64,000 bases of DNA from Chryseobacterium sp. Tr-659 (GCF_011752975.1 NZ_VWWP01000007.1:62001-126000); one strand, 5' to 3'; counted from the first letter of the stretch, positions 52,829 through 62,079 are shown. Made by a program: numbers and translations. The notes: generated by a model from the sequence alone, not told the origin.

Positions 52829-53602
52829 ATGGACGGCAATTACTACATGATTCATGATTATCTGATATTTATCGGAGTTTTTGCTATTTTCCTTTTTCTG
52901 ACTACCAGCATTTATCTGTTCAGCCAACATCAGAAACTGAAACAAAGGAATGCCAAATTATCGGAAACCAATAAGCTCATTGAGCAGCGCCTGAATGAAG
53001 TTCGGCTGGAACATATCGGAACCAAGCTCAATCCGCATTTGTTTAAAAATATTCTCAATTCCGTGCAATCCCACGCCTATCAGACCTATATGTCTCTGGA
53101 TAAGCTGGCCAATGTTCTGGATTATATTTTATACGAAAGCAACAATAAATATGTAAGCCCGAAAGAAGAGATTACTTTTGCCTTAAGCCTTATTGAGATT
53201 AATAAGATCAAAATCAATCCTCTTTTTGATTTCAGAATAAAATCCAGAATCAACAAATCTGACTCCGTGTATGAAGAAAAGGTATTCGCACCGCTGATCT
53301 CTGTGGATCTTATTGAAAATGCCTTTAAACATACAGACTTTCTTGCACAGGATTCTTTCATTTCCATTTATATGGAACTGGAGAACGGAATTTTCACAAT
53401 GAAAGTAAGCAATAAAGCATCTTTAAAAAATGTGCTGGAAAAAGAAAAAAGCGGTTTCGGAAGTCAGTCTTTCGATCAAAGGCTAAAAATGATTTACAGC
53501 ACTTATTATCAACTGGAAAGAAGCTCAAAAAACGGAATCTTTACTGCAGAATTAAAAATCAATTTAGGAGAATTCTATGATAAAATGCGTTATTCTGGAT
53601 GA
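52829..53602 (+). CDS. LytS-like sensor histidine kinase
   Basis: 257 residues, one N-terminal membrane segment (about 10-30), a coiled linker (residues 35-63), then a HisKA_7TM/LytS-type kinase core. The phosphoacceptor segment is TKLNPHLFKNILNSVQSHA (His about 71), with the N box LISVDLIENAFKHTDF and later a G-rich lid GFGSQSF. No large sensor domain, so the signal must come through the membrane anchor or partners. The gene overlaps the response regulator by 26 bp. Confidence 0.9.
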   Translation: MDGNYYMIHDYLIFIGVFAIFLFLTTSIYLFSQHQKLKQRNAKLSETNKLIEQRLNEVRLEHIGTKLNPHLFKNILNSVQSHAYQTYMSLDKLANVLDYILYESNNKYVSPKEEITFALSLIEINKIKINPLFDFRIKSRINKSDSVYEEKVFAPLISVDLIENAFKHTDFLAQDSFISIYMELENGIFTMKVSNKASLKNVLEKEKSGFGSQSFDQRLKMIYSTYYQLERSSKNGIFTAELKINLGEFYDKMRYSG

Positions 53603-54287
53603 TGAATTACTGGCCATCAGTTATCTGAAACTTCTATGCGAGCAAATCGATAATGTAGAAGTGGTAAAAGCTTTCAATGATCCTAAAATTTTTCTGAACG
53701 AAATAGACAGCCTTGATTGTAATCTCTGCATCCTTGATATTGAAATGCCCGGAATGACAGGGCTCCAGGTAGCCGAAATTATTTCAGGCTCCAAAAAGAT
53801 CATATTTACAACTGCTTATAAAGAATATGCTGCAGAAGCTTTCGATCTCAATGTTGTAGACTATGTGAGAAAGCCCATCAAAAAAGAAAGACTCATCCAG
53901 GCCTTCGAGAAAGCTAAAGAACTGATGGAAAGCACACCTAAAAAAGCTTTTATCGAATGGAATACCAATATCGGAAAAACAGTCATCTTCACTGAACAGA
54001 TCTCCTACATCAAAACTTCGGAAATTGACAGCAGAGATAAAGATATTATTCTTAATGACGGAACTACCATTGTTTTAAAGAATCTTAATTTTAAAAATCT
54101 ACTGGAAATGCTTCCCTCAAAAGACTTTGCACAGGTTAATAAAAAAGAGATTATTGCACTCTCTTCCATTAAGGTATTTTCCACCAACGAAGTTATTACA
54201 ACCATATCTATTGGTGATGATCATTTCCTGAAACTCCAGATCGGAGATGCGTATAAAAATACGCTGGTAGAGCTTTTCACCAAATAA
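53577..54287 (+). CDS. LytTR-family response regulator
   Basis: 236 residues. A receiver domain has the acidic pair near residue 8-9, the phospho-acceptor Asp in NLCILDIEMPGMTG (about D53) and Lys in RKPIKKERL. The LytTR DNA-binding domain (about 135-235) reads FTEQISYIKTSEIDSRDKDI ... FAQVNKKEIIALSSIKVF. It overlaps the kinase gene by 26 bp. Such pairs regulate cell-surface or nutrient-related genes; targets are not visible here. Confidence 0.94.
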   Translation: MIKCVILDDELLAISYLKLLCEQIDNVEVVKAFNDPKIFLNEIDSLDCNLCILDIEMPGMTGLQVAEIISGSKKIIFTTAYKEYAAEAFDLNVVDYVRKPIKKERLIQAFEKAKELMESTPKKAFIEWNTNIGKTVIFTEQISYIKTSEIDSRDKDIILNDGTTIVLKNLNFKNLLEMLPSKDFAQVNKKEIIALSSIKVFSTNEVITTISIGDDHFLKLQIGDAYKNTLVELFTK

Positions 54288-54473
54288 TCTTGTTGGTCAT
54301 TTGCTTCTTAAGGATAAATGAATTAAAATCTCACTTTCCTAAAATCTTATTTCTATTTTTTTTCAGCACGAAGGTTTTTTTATTACATTTTTCAGAACAT
54401 TCATTACATTTAGAAAGCAAGGTCTTTTAACATAAACATATTCTTATCAACTTTGCACTAAAATATAGGAATC

Positions 54474-56753
54474 ATGAATTTGGGGAAATATAGAAATTTA
54501 ATTTTCTACATCACTACCATAGCCGTTTTCTCCTGCCTGATGTACTTTTTCATCATTGAAGGACAAACGCTGGAAATCAAAGAAAACATTGTTGCAAAAA
54601 CCAGCAATGGATCTACCTGGGAAAACTTTCAGGAATCTTTTAAAACAAATCTCCATCATCCTCTTGCTCTTCTTTTGGCACAGATCGTTACTATTATTTT
54701 AACAGCAAGACTTTTCGGATGGATCTGTATGAAAATAAAACAACCGACTGTAATCGGAGAAATGGTTGCCGGTATTGTGCTCGGTCCCTCACTTTTAGGA
54801 ATGTACTTTCCTGAATTTTCAGCATTTCTTTTTCCAAAAGAATCGCTAGGCAATTTACAGTTTCTCAGTCAGATAGGTCTTATCCTGTTTATGTATATTG
54901 TAGGAATGGAGCTGGATCTGAGTGTTTTAAGAAAAAAAGCCCATGATGCTGTAGTGATCAGCCACGCAAGCATCATCATTCCTTTTGCACTGGGAATCGG
55001 GTTGTCTTATTTTATTTATCAGGAATTTGCACCTTCTGGGATACAGTTTACTTCTTTTGCTCTGTTTATTGCAATATCAATGAGCATCACAGCTTTTCCG
55101 GTACTGGCAAGGATTGTTCAGGAAAGAAATCTTCAAAAAACCAAGCTGGGTACTATTGTTATTACCTGTGCAGCAGCAGACGATATTACAGCATGGTGTA
55201 TTCTTGCCGCAGTAATCGCTATTGTAAAGGCCGGATCATTTGCAAGTTCCATTTATGTAATCATTATGGCTATCGCATATGTATTTTTAATGATTAAAAT
55301 TGTAAGACCTTTCCTGAAAAGAATCGGAGATCTTCAGGCAGGAAAAAACACCATCAACAAACCTATGGTTGCTATTTTCTTCCTTACCCTGATCTTATCT
55401 TCTTATGCTACGGAAGTAATCGGAATTCATGCTTTATTCGGTGCATTTATGGCTGGAGCAATTATGCCTGAAAATGCAAAATTCCGTACACTTTTCATTG
55501 ATAAAGTAGAAGATGTTGCACTGGTACTTCTTCTTCCACTATTCTTTGTATTTACAGGACTCCGTACTCAGATTGGTCTGCTAAATGACAGCCATTTATG
55601 GATGACGGCAGGATTTATCATTTTGACTGCAGTGCTTGGAAAATTTGCAGGAAGTGCCCTTACAGCCAAATTTGTCGGAATCAACTGGAAAGAAAGTTTA
55701 ACCATCGGAGCCCTGATGAATACCAGAGGTTTAATGGAGCTTATTGTCCTGAACATTGGATACGATCTTGGTGTACTCGGACCTGAAATCTTTGCCATGC
55801 TTGTTATTATGGCATTATTTACCACATTCATGACCGGACCGGCTTTAGATTTTATCAATTTCATTTTTAAATCTAAAAAAGAAACGGATGAGACTGTTCA
55901 TGAAAATGATTCCAAATATCGGGTTCTTCTTTCGTTTGACAAACCTGAATCAGGAAGTACACTTTTAAAACTGGCTCATGATTTTACCAATAAAATGAAC
56001 GGGAATAAAAGTATTACCGCCATGAATATCGCTCCTGTAGATGAAATGCATGCCTACGACATCAACGAATATGAAGAATCTCAGTTCCAGAATGTTATTG
56101 AAACCTCTCACGAACTGAATCTGGAAGTTACTACTCTGTTCAAAGCCTCTACAGATATTGAAAACGACCTTACCAGTATTACCAATAAAGGACATTATGA
56201 TCTTCTGCTGATCATGCTTGGAAAATCAATGTACGAAGGAAGTTTACTCGGCAGACTGCTGGGATTTACCACCAAAATCATTAACCCCGAAAAACTACTG
56301 AATACGGTAAAAGGAAAAGGGAATATATTTAACAATTCTCCGTTTGACGATTTCACTCTTCAAATTTTAGATAAAGCCAATATTCCTGTAGGCATTTTGG
56401 TGGAAAAAGATTTTAAGACAGCAGATAAAGTATTTGTACCGATTTTCAACCTGAGTGATTTTTACCTTCTTGAATATGCCAAAAGACTTATCAATAACAA
56501 TAACTCACAAATCATTATCCTGGATGCTGCCGGCCAGATCCGGAACAATATAGAAGTGAAAGAGCTCATCAGAAGTATTGAACAGGTAGCTCCTAATCAT
56601 ATTACGCTATACAATGAGAAAAAAATTGAAAAGGAATTTCTGAATGCCCAGGACCTGATGCTCATCAGCAGTAAAAGCTGGAAAAACCTGATCGATACGA
56701 AAAGTCTCTGGCTTTCTGATATTCCGTCAACATTGATCATATCAAATCCATAA
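54474..56753 (+). CDS. Cation/proton antiporter, CPA2 (Kef) family
   Basis: 759 residues. One N-terminal hydrophobic segment, then a 12-13 TM Na/H exchanger domain (about 60-460) with the CPA2 segments TVIGEMVAGIVLGPSL, AAADDITAWCILAA (the ion-binding Asp pair) and GLMELIVLNIGYDLG. The C-terminal 280 residues form two universal-stress-protein-like units (YRVLLSFDKPESGSTLLKLA ...), likely regulatory. Exports Na or K in exchange for protons; the ion is not predictable. Monocistronic. Confidence 0.93.
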   Translation: MNLGKYRNLIFYITTIAVFSCLMYFFIIEGQTLEIKENIVAKTSNGSTWENFQESFKTNLHHPLALLLAQIVTIILTARLFGWICMKIKQPTVIGEMVAGIVLGPSLLGMYFPEFSAFLFPKESLGNLQFLSQIGLILFMYIVGMELDLSVLRKKAHDAVVISHASIIIPFALGIGLSYFIYQEFAPSGIQFTSFALFIAISMSITAFPVLARIVQERNLQKTKLGTIVITCAAADDITAWCILAAVIAIVKAGSFASSIYVIIMAIAYVFLMIKIVRPFLKRIGDLQAGKNTINKPMVAIFFLTLILSSYATEVIGIHALFGAFMAGAIMPENAKFRTLFIDKVEDVALVLLLPLFFVFTGLRTQIGLLNDSHLWMTAGFIILTAVLGKFAGSALTAKFVGINWKESLTIGALMNTRGLMELIVLNIGYDLGVLGPEIFAMLVIMALFTTFMTGPALDFINFIFKSKKETDETVHENDSKYRVLLSFDKPESGSTLLKLAHDFTNKMNGNKSITAMNIAPVDEMHAYDINEYEESQFQNVIETSHELNLEVTTLFKASTDIENDLTSITNKGHYDLLLIMLGKSMYEGSLLGRLLGFTTKIINPEKLLNTVKGKGNIFNNSPFDDFTLQILDKANIPVGILVEKDFKTADKVFVPIFNLSDFYLLEYAKRLINNNNSQIIILDAAGQIRNNIEVKELIRSIEQVAPNHITLYNEKKIEKEFLNAQDLMLISSKSWKNLIDTKSLWLSDIPSTLIISNP

Positions 56754-57362
56754 ACACATAATACACACCGATATTTCTATTTCTATCTGAAGCTGTAAAT
56801 ATTATTCGTTGTCTGTAAAGAAAAAACGGGTATATTTATGGCTTCAATTTTTTTAGATATGCTGAGAATTAACAATGAAGGTGGAGTTATTATGCTGAAA
56901 CCCTTTAATACCAGACTTTATAAAGGAATGAGATTTGATCAGCATAAACAGACTGATTTTTATAAAGAAAATACAGGATGTACAGGATACAAAAGCCGGA
57001 TACTTTTGGTTTATTATTTTAATTAAAAGAATAGAAACAACCAAAATATAAGGTATCTTTCAGCCCATGTTTTTAAGGATCAATTGAAAATAACAGCTAT
57101 ATAAATACATAGAAAAATGATGATGCCCCAAAAAGGAATGAATGGACAGAAGGAAAAGAAATAAAGATTTTCCCCACGAAAACAATACATTTCTGAATCG
57201 GATTCTGAAAATATCCTCCAAAAAAGGAACCCTTATCTAAACTGCATTTCAAATTTCTATTGGAACCGTTTCATCGGTATGCGAAGTGCCGTAATCTGAT
57301 GAGAAAGATTTAATAAGGAAAAAAAGAAAAACTAACTTATAACCAAAGAATAAGATTTTAAT
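56754..57362. other. Long intergenic region, no clear gene
   Basis: 608 bp between the antiporter and the zinc-site protein. A 62-codon ORF at 56838-57026 has an atypical composition and no family likeness; I do not count it as a gene. No hairpin terminator with a T run, no repeat and no RNA gene is evident. Confidence 0.4.
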
Positions 57363-57902
57363 ATGTGCCGATATGCCATGACGGTTTACAAAGGACACTA
57401 TGCCTGTTTTAACTGCCAGAAAACGTTCAAACGCCGCCTCTTAAAGGATATCAACCGGGATACACTGACCTCGGCAGAAGCTAAGTGCCCCGAATGTGGA
57501 AATTTAATGGCCAATATGGGGCTAGACTTCAAATCGCCAGCAAAAAATGATGATAAACAATGGGCTCATATCCGGGATTTATATACTGTTGGAATCACTT
57601 TTCACTCGTGTGGATGTTCCGGCCCCGGATATATACCACAAGATCGTAAAGCGATTATTTCCTATCTGGAAAAAGTACGCTCTGAATATCTGAAATCTCT
57701 AGTTTTCTGGAGATACCGAATAGAACCTGAAAATAAAAAGGAACGTGAACAGGATTTTCAAAAAAACGGTGCCCATCTATGGACAGTCAACCGCAATGCT
57801 TTTAAAGAGACCGTAACCAACCAGGAAGGAATTAACTATTGGATCAGGAAAATCCAGGAAGTTGAAGAAAGACTTACTATCATCAAGGCAGATAATCCAT
57901 AA
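57363..57902 (+). CDS. Hypothetical protein with zinc-ribbon-like cysteine pairs
   Basis: 179 residues, cytosolic. C15-x2-C18 (YACFNCQKTF) and C42-x2-C45 (AKCPECGNL) form a likely zinc ribbon in the first 50 residues; a second Cys cluster, HSCGCSGPGYIP, follows near 81-92. The rest is charged and helical. The composition suggests a nucleic-acid-binding or metal-site protein. Known small flavobacterial proteins share this pattern but I cannot name the family. Not clearly linked to its neighbours. Confidence 0.72.
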   Translation: MCRYAMTVYKGHYACFNCQKTFKRRLLKDINRDTLTSAEAKCPECGNLMANMGLDFKSPAKNDDKQWAHIRDLYTVGITFHSCGCSGPGYIPQDRKAIISYLEKVRSEYLKSLVFWRYRIEPENKKEREQDFQKNGAHLWTVNRNAFKETVTNQEGINYWIRKIQEVEERLTIIKADNP

Positions 57903-57943
57903 TTGCACATGTACACTTACATCCCTATCAAAGACAAGAAAAA

Positions 57944-58003
57944 TCCCCTCCCTCGGAAGGGTGGCAAAAATTCAAAGCATTTTTGCTACGGTGGTTTTGA
58001 TGA
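57944..58003. repeat. Intergenic hairpin element, candidate dispersed repeat
   Basis: The sequence CCCTCCCTCGGAAGGGTGG, then a stem GTGGCAAAAAT / ATTTTTGCTAC around TCAAAGC, then CGGTGG. The CCTC...GGAGGGTGG and CGGTGG ends are like repeats seen between genes in flavobacteria. Only one copy lies in this window. Confidence 0.45.
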
Positions 58004-58006
58004 TCT

Positions 58007-59749
58007 TTAAAAACTGTTCAGAAAAGTATACAGATCTGTATCCCTATCAAGTCCCATTTTCGTTTTTATTCTGGTCTTATATACTCTTGCGCTTGCATCC
58101 TTGATATTTTCAAGCAGGGAAACTTCTTTGGAAGACAAATTCAGTTTAAAATATACACAGAATTTTTTATCCTGTTGAGTTAAAAAAGGAAATCTCGTCG
58201 AAAGTTTATCTAAGAATAATTTATTTTCCTTAGAACTCTCATCAATAAGTTCATTACTGCCATTATCAATCTCGATAAGGTTATTGATCTTGAAAAACAG
58301 ATCTTTTAAAACCTCTTCCATATCCATATTCTTGGATTTTTTAATTTTTTTAAGGTTTTCCAGGAATGCTTTTTCAGTTTCTACTTTTAAATTAAGATTG
58401 AGATGCAGATTATTGATCTTATTCTTATGAAGTTCAAGATCCTGTTCCAGAATTTTCCTGTTATTTTCCAGGAGTTGCCTTTCCTTTTCAGCAAGCTGTT
58501 TTTCCTTTTTACGTCTGTTCCGGAGGCTGATCATTATAATCACTAAAATGATAATAGATGCCGCCGCCAGAATCAGTACAATCAGATTTTTCTTTTTCTG
58601 GCTGGTGATCTGATAATCATACTTCTGATTAATATTTTTTATCGTATAGTTATTCAGCTGATCTGAAATTATAGCCATATTTCGCTCTGATTCCTTATCA
58701 TGCTGCTCATTTAATTGCAGTAATGTTCTGGAAGTATCGTTCAGATTTTTGAAATCATTGATACTGCAGTAATACTTTTCAGCAATATTAAAGATCATAA
58801 TCTTCTGATAAGTATCTTTCAGCTTGGGTTCAAGCTGCAAAAGAAAACTAACCTGAGGTTGTATTTTATGAATCTGCCCTGTTTTTTTGTACACCTCCCA
58901 AAGATTTTGAGTAGCTTCAATGGCATTAAAATAATGAAGCGGACTGTTTTTACAAAATTCCCATTCTTCAAGAAATAACTCTTCTGCTTTTTTATAATCT
59001 TTTACAATCTCCATGTATTTCCCCAATCGGGCTTTAAAGTAATTCAGATAATAATTATCTTCCTGATTTCTATGAGCTTTATTTTCTAAAATGCCAATAG
59101 CTACAACCGCTTCCTTAATGGCCATATTCGTTTTGCCCATCTCATTATAAGTAAGCCCAAAATTATTGTGCATAGAAGCCATATACAGCCGGTTATCTTT
59201 CTTAGTATATATCTTTAATGCTTTATCGAAATACCTTAAAGCCTCAGCATATTGTTTCCTTTGATAATACCATCTTCCTCTTGCATGATAAAGATGGGGA
59301 AGAAGATATTCATGCCCTCCTTCTTCATCCACTTTTATCGCTTCACTCAGATATCGGAATGAAAGCTCAGGAGAATTACTTTCAAAACGCAAGGCCAATG
59401 CCAGGTTACACAAAATGGTTATATAATCGTATTCTCCATTACTAAGCTTCAGCATATCATATAGTACAGGTAATTGTTTTACCGGTTCCTGATAAAGCTC
59501 ATACATCTGAACATACTTACTGCTGATCAGATACTTTTTATCCCTGGTCTTTTTATATTTGTTTGCTTCCCTGACATATATTACTCTGAATTCAGCTTTT
59601 TGATCAATTAAATCTCCCTTATTAATTATCACACTAATTTCTTCAGTAAGATTGTGAAAATAGAGATTGTTGGCATCCTTATCTTTTTTTGAAGGCTGGC
59701 ATGATACAATTAATAATAATGTAACCAATGCCCCTATAATAAATTTCAT
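58007..59749 (-). CDS. Membrane-tethered TPR protein with C-terminal LuxR-like/HTH region
   Basis: 580 residues. The N-terminus (MKFIIGALVTLLLIVSCQPSKK) looks like a lipoprotein signal with Cys17. TPR-like repeats cover about 60-370 (for example YHARGRWYYQRKQYAEALRYFDKALKIYTK). One membrane segment lies at about 393-412, then a coiled stretch, then a C-terminal HTH-like region (LSSKEVSLLENIKDASARVYKTRIKTKMGL). So the TPR part would face the periplasm and the HTH the cytoplasm, a known layout of flavobacterial regulators. Divergent from the secreted protein at 60101, which may be a target. Confidence 0.85.
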   Translation of the reverse strand: MKFIIGALVTLLLIVSCQPSKKDKDANNLYFHNLTEEISVIINKGDLIDQKAEFRVIYVREANKYKKTRDKKYLISSKYVQMYELYQEPVKQLPVLYDMLKLSNGEYDYITILCNLALALRFESNSPELSFRYLSEAIKVDEEGGHEYLLPHLYHARGRWYYQRKQYAEALRYFDKALKIYTKKDNRLYMASMHNNFGLTYNEMGKTNMAIKEAVVAIGILENKAHRNQEDNYYLNYFKARLGKYMEIVKDYKKAEELFLEEWEFCKNSPLHYFNAIEATQNLWEVYKKTGQIHKIQPQVSFLLQLEPKLKDTYQKIMIFNIAEKYYCSINDFKNLNDTSRTLLQLNEQHDKESERNMAIISDQLNNYTIKNINQKYDYQITSQKKKNLIVLILAAASIIILVIIMISLRNRRKKEKQLAEKERQLLENNRKILEQDLELHKNKINNLHLNLNLKVETEKAFLENLKKIKKSKNMDMEEVLKDLFFKINNLIEIDNGSNELIDESSKENKLFLDKLSTRFPFLTQQDKKFCVYFKLNLSSKEVSLLENIKDASARVYKTRIKTKMGLDRDTDLYTFLNSF

Positions 59750-59753
59750 ATTA

Positions 59754-59761
59754 CAAAACTA
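59754..59761 (-). promoter_or_regulatory. -7 box immediately upstream of the TPR regulator start
   Basis: TAGTTTTG, exact match, with only four bases (TAAT) between it and the ATG at 59749. The mRNA would begin at or next to the start codon. Confidence 0.5.
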
Positions 59762-59817
59762 GAGTTATACATAATTTTAAATAGTCACACCTATTTAAAA
59801 GATGACCTATTGTTAAT

Positions 59818-59845
59818 TAAAGTAATGCAATAAACAATTACTTTA
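59818..59845. promoter_or_regulatory. Inverted repeat, operator candidate
   Basis: TAAAGTAAT, ten bases, ATTACTTTA: perfect 9-bp arms, upstream of the TPR regulator. No T tract, so it is not a terminator. Confidence 0.4.
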
Positions 59846-59944
59846 GTATATACCACAAGAATTCAACCATTAATTACGCTACACATAGTTGTTAATGCTA
59901 TTAAAAACAAAAAGCACTACATATCAACTAATTAAACAAAAAAA

Positions 59945-59960
59945 TGTATACAATATTTAA
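59945..59960 (+). repeat. Direct repeat copy 1, TGTATACAATATTTAA
   Basis: 16 bp, identical to copy 2 at 59977, 32 bp apart (about three helical turns). Contains the palindrome GTATAC. Lies upstream of the secreted protein gene, so a regulator site is likely. Confidence 0.55.
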
Positions 59961-59976
59961 ACCAAAAATGGCATTT

Positions 59977-59992
59977 TGTATACAATATTTAA
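59977..59992 (+). repeat. Direct repeat copy 2, TGTATACAATATTTAA
   Basis: Identical to copy 1 over 16 bp, followed by CAAC. Confidence 0.55.
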
Positions 59993-60027
59993 CAACGATT
60001 TCTTTATACCCCAATACAAACCTGCTA

Positions 60028-60035
60028 TATATTTG
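60028..60035 (+). promoter_or_regulatory. -7 promoter box of the secreted protein gene
   Basis: TATATTTG, exact TAnnTTTG match, 65 bp before the ATG at 60101 and 36 bp after repeat copy 2. Confidence 0.55.
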
Positions 60036-60100
60036 CCCAAGAACTAAGACCAAAACTCACTTAAAAATTATTTCCAAAACTAACATTCAAAAAAAATATT

Positions 60101-61354
60101 ATGATGATTCGAAATTCATTTTTGGTCAACCTTTCAACGTTAGCTGCGCTCTTGGGAGGTTTTTTTGCAACCAACGCACAGGTTGGGGTTAATACAACTA
60201 CTCCGGCAGCCACTATGGATATTACAGCCAAAAATGCCAGTGGAACTACCACCACAGCAGAAGGGCTGTTAATCCCAAGAGTAGACAGACAGAGGGCACA
60301 AAGCATGACAGGGGTGGCTTTATCCACTTTAATTTATGTAAATAGTATTGCTACAGGAGCACAAACAGGGACTGCTGTGAACATAGATGCTGCAGGATAC
60401 TATTATTACGATGGAACGGTATGGACCAAATTAAATGCAGGTTCAGGTACTGGTACAAATACCAACATTTATAACACTGATGGCACCCTTACCGGAGACA
60501 GAATAGTTACGCAGGGAAGCAACACATTAGCCTTTACCGGAACAGCAGCCAATGCTTTCTCTGTAGATGGACCAACCTTTTCTGTAGACGCCGCCAATAA
60601 CGGGGTTGGAATGGGTACAGCCGCTCCAAATACAGCAGCAGTACTGGATCTTACTGCTACAAATAAGGGGTTACTAACTCCTCGTATCAGCCTTGCCAAC
60701 ACCGGAACCTGGGGACTTGCAGGAACACAAACAGCCGGGATGACTGTATACAATACAAATGCTGCTATTGCATCTTCTTCTTCTACCAATGCGTCTTCAG
60801 CAGGATCCTACCCTCCCAGCGTGAATGGTTTAGGATTATACACTTGGGATGGCTATGGCTGGGTTCCGCAAAATTCTGCACCAGAGGTCATGAAAGTACC
60901 ATTCCCTGTCTATCCTGCCGGAGCTACCAGTGGTTCAGGAGGGTCAACAGCAACAGGTATTACAACATTGCCTCTTAATGCATTTACTTTTAATTCGATT
61001 TCCGGGGCAACAGTTACCAATGCAACAGGAGCAATTTCACTTCCGGCAGGAACATACAGAATCAGTGCAGGCTTATCTGCAAGAATTAGCAATCCGGGAA
61101 GCAATTTTAAATATATGACACTGATGGTTACTAATACTCCTAATGGGCTGGGAGACGTACTCGGCCAACATGTGCAGCCTACCACAATGGCTGGGATACC
61201 CGGCAATATAAACGGGAGCACTGTAATAAAAATACCTGCTGCAGGGGGAACAATTTATTTTACGGTTTTTGTAAACGGTCTTGCCGCCGGAGATACCTGG
61301 GCAACTTCAACAGCGAGCCCCCAAAGCTATGCGACAATTGAAAGAATCCATTAA
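60101..61354 (+). CDS. Secreted Ala/Thr/Gly-rich protein, unknown function
   Basis: 417 residues with a signal peptide (about 1-27, ending FFATNAQ). Low-complexity, rich in A, T, G, S and N, with short strands such as VGVNTTTPAATMDITAKNA, LLIPRVDRQRAQSM and LDLTATNKGLLTPRISLANTGTW. The final 140 residues (FTFNSISGATVTNATGAISLPAGTYRISAGLSARI) look like a small C1q/TNF-like beta-sandwich. No T9SS domain. These proteins are common in Chryseobacterium and resemble tail-fibre or adhesin-like surface proteins. Controlled by a region with two 16-bp repeats. Confidence 0.75.
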   Translation: MMIRNSFLVNLSTLAALLGGFFATNAQVGVNTTTPAATMDITAKNASGTTTTAEGLLIPRVDRQRAQSMTGVALSTLIYVNSIATGAQTGTAVNIDAAGYYYYDGTVWTKLNAGSGTGTNTNIYNTDGTLTGDRIVTQGSNTLAFTGTAANAFSVDGPTFSVDAANNGVGMGTAAPNTAAVLDLTATNKGLLTPRISLANTGTWGLAGTQTAGMTVYNTNAAIASSSSTNASSAGSYPPSVNGLGLYTWDGYGWVPQNSAPEVMKVPFPVYPAGATSGSGGSTATGITTLPLNAFTFNSISGATVTNATGAISLPAGTYRISAGLSARISNPGSNFKYMTLMVTNTPNGLGDVLGQHVQPTTMAGIPGNINGSTVIKIPAAGGTIYFTVFVNGLAAGDTWATSTASPQSYATIERIH

Positions 61355-61512
61355 AAGATACCTTATTCTAAACACACAACTGATATAATTCCCAATACAT
61401 AGTGGATCAAAAAAATGATTCTTATTGCTTTCTTTTAGCCATAATAAATCAGGAAGAGATCCACTTTTGCTCCTCATAAACACAAATGATGATTTTTTAG
61501 CTATTATAATTT

Positions 61513-61932
61513 ATGATTGATTTTAAAAATATTCATATAGGAAATTTAATAAAGCAAAGAGCCGATGAAATGCAGGTTAATATGACACGCATCTGCAATT
61601 TTTTCAAGTACAATGTAGAGCAGATTGAAAAAATGTATCAGTCTGAAGCAGTAAGTACAAAAGAATTGCTTCAATGGAGCAAATTGCTGGAATATGATTT
61701 TTTCAGATTATTTACCCAACATCTTATTTTGTATTATCCTCGGAATGCGCCCAAAAAAACAAAAAAATCAACTCTTTCCCTACCCAATTTCAGGAAGAAT
61801 ATTTACACCAAAGAAATAGTAGATTACATTCTTGAACTTATTAATTCGGGGGAAATGACAAAACAGCAAATCACAGATCAATATAAGATTCCAAAGAGTA
61901 CGCTCCATCGATGGATCGAAAAATACAAATAA
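61513..61932 (+). CDS. Small HTH protein 1
   Basis: 139 residues. The N-terminal part (NLIKQRADEMQVNMTRICNFF ... QSEAVSTKELLQWSKLLEYDFF) is like an Xre/lambda repressor helical domain; the C-terminus has a second HTH, MTKQQITDQYKIPKSTLHRWIEKYK, of the transposase/resolvase kind. There is no DDE or other catalytic domain. Probably a DNA-binding regulator. It stands between the secreted protein and a second small HTH gene. Confidence 0.7.
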   Translation: MIDFKNIHIGNLIKQRADEMQVNMTRICNFFKYNVEQIEKMYQSEAVSTKELLQWSKLLEYDFFRLFTQHLILYYPRNAPKKTKKSTLSLPNFRKNIYTKEIVDYILELINSGEMTKQQITDQYKIPKSTLHRWIEKYK

Positions 61933-62038
61933 TGATGGGGTTAAAATCAGTCATAAATTTTTAAACAGCCTTTCTTTAAAGGAATTTTTAAGTTTCCTCC
62001 CCAGTTTGGAAATGCTAAGATCATTCTTACTTAAATGC

Positions 62039-62054
62039 TATATACAATAATTAA
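62039..62054 (+). repeat. Third, diverged copy of the 16-bp box
   Basis: TATATACAATAATTAA, 14 of 16 identical with TGTATACAATATTTAA of the copies at 59945 and 59977; like copy 2 it is followed closely by TTAACAAC. Lies 26 bp before the ATG of the second HTH gene. Confidence 0.45.
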
Positions 62055-62079
62055 TTAACAACTGCTAAACGTAATATTT

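Larger units (their letters stand above)
59750..60100. other. Divergent regulatory region with inverted and direct repeats
   Basis: 351 bp between the TPR regulator and the secreted-protein gene. It holds a 9-bp inverted repeat (59818-59845), two direct copies of TGTATACAATATTTAA (59945 and 59977), a TATATTTG box (60028-60035) for the + gene and a TAGTTTTG box for the - gene. Confidence 0.55.

Noticed and set aside
56838..57026. 62-codon ORF in the long gap after the antiporter
   Set aside because: No promoter, no family likeness, unusual composition; it looks like chance in AT-rich DNA.
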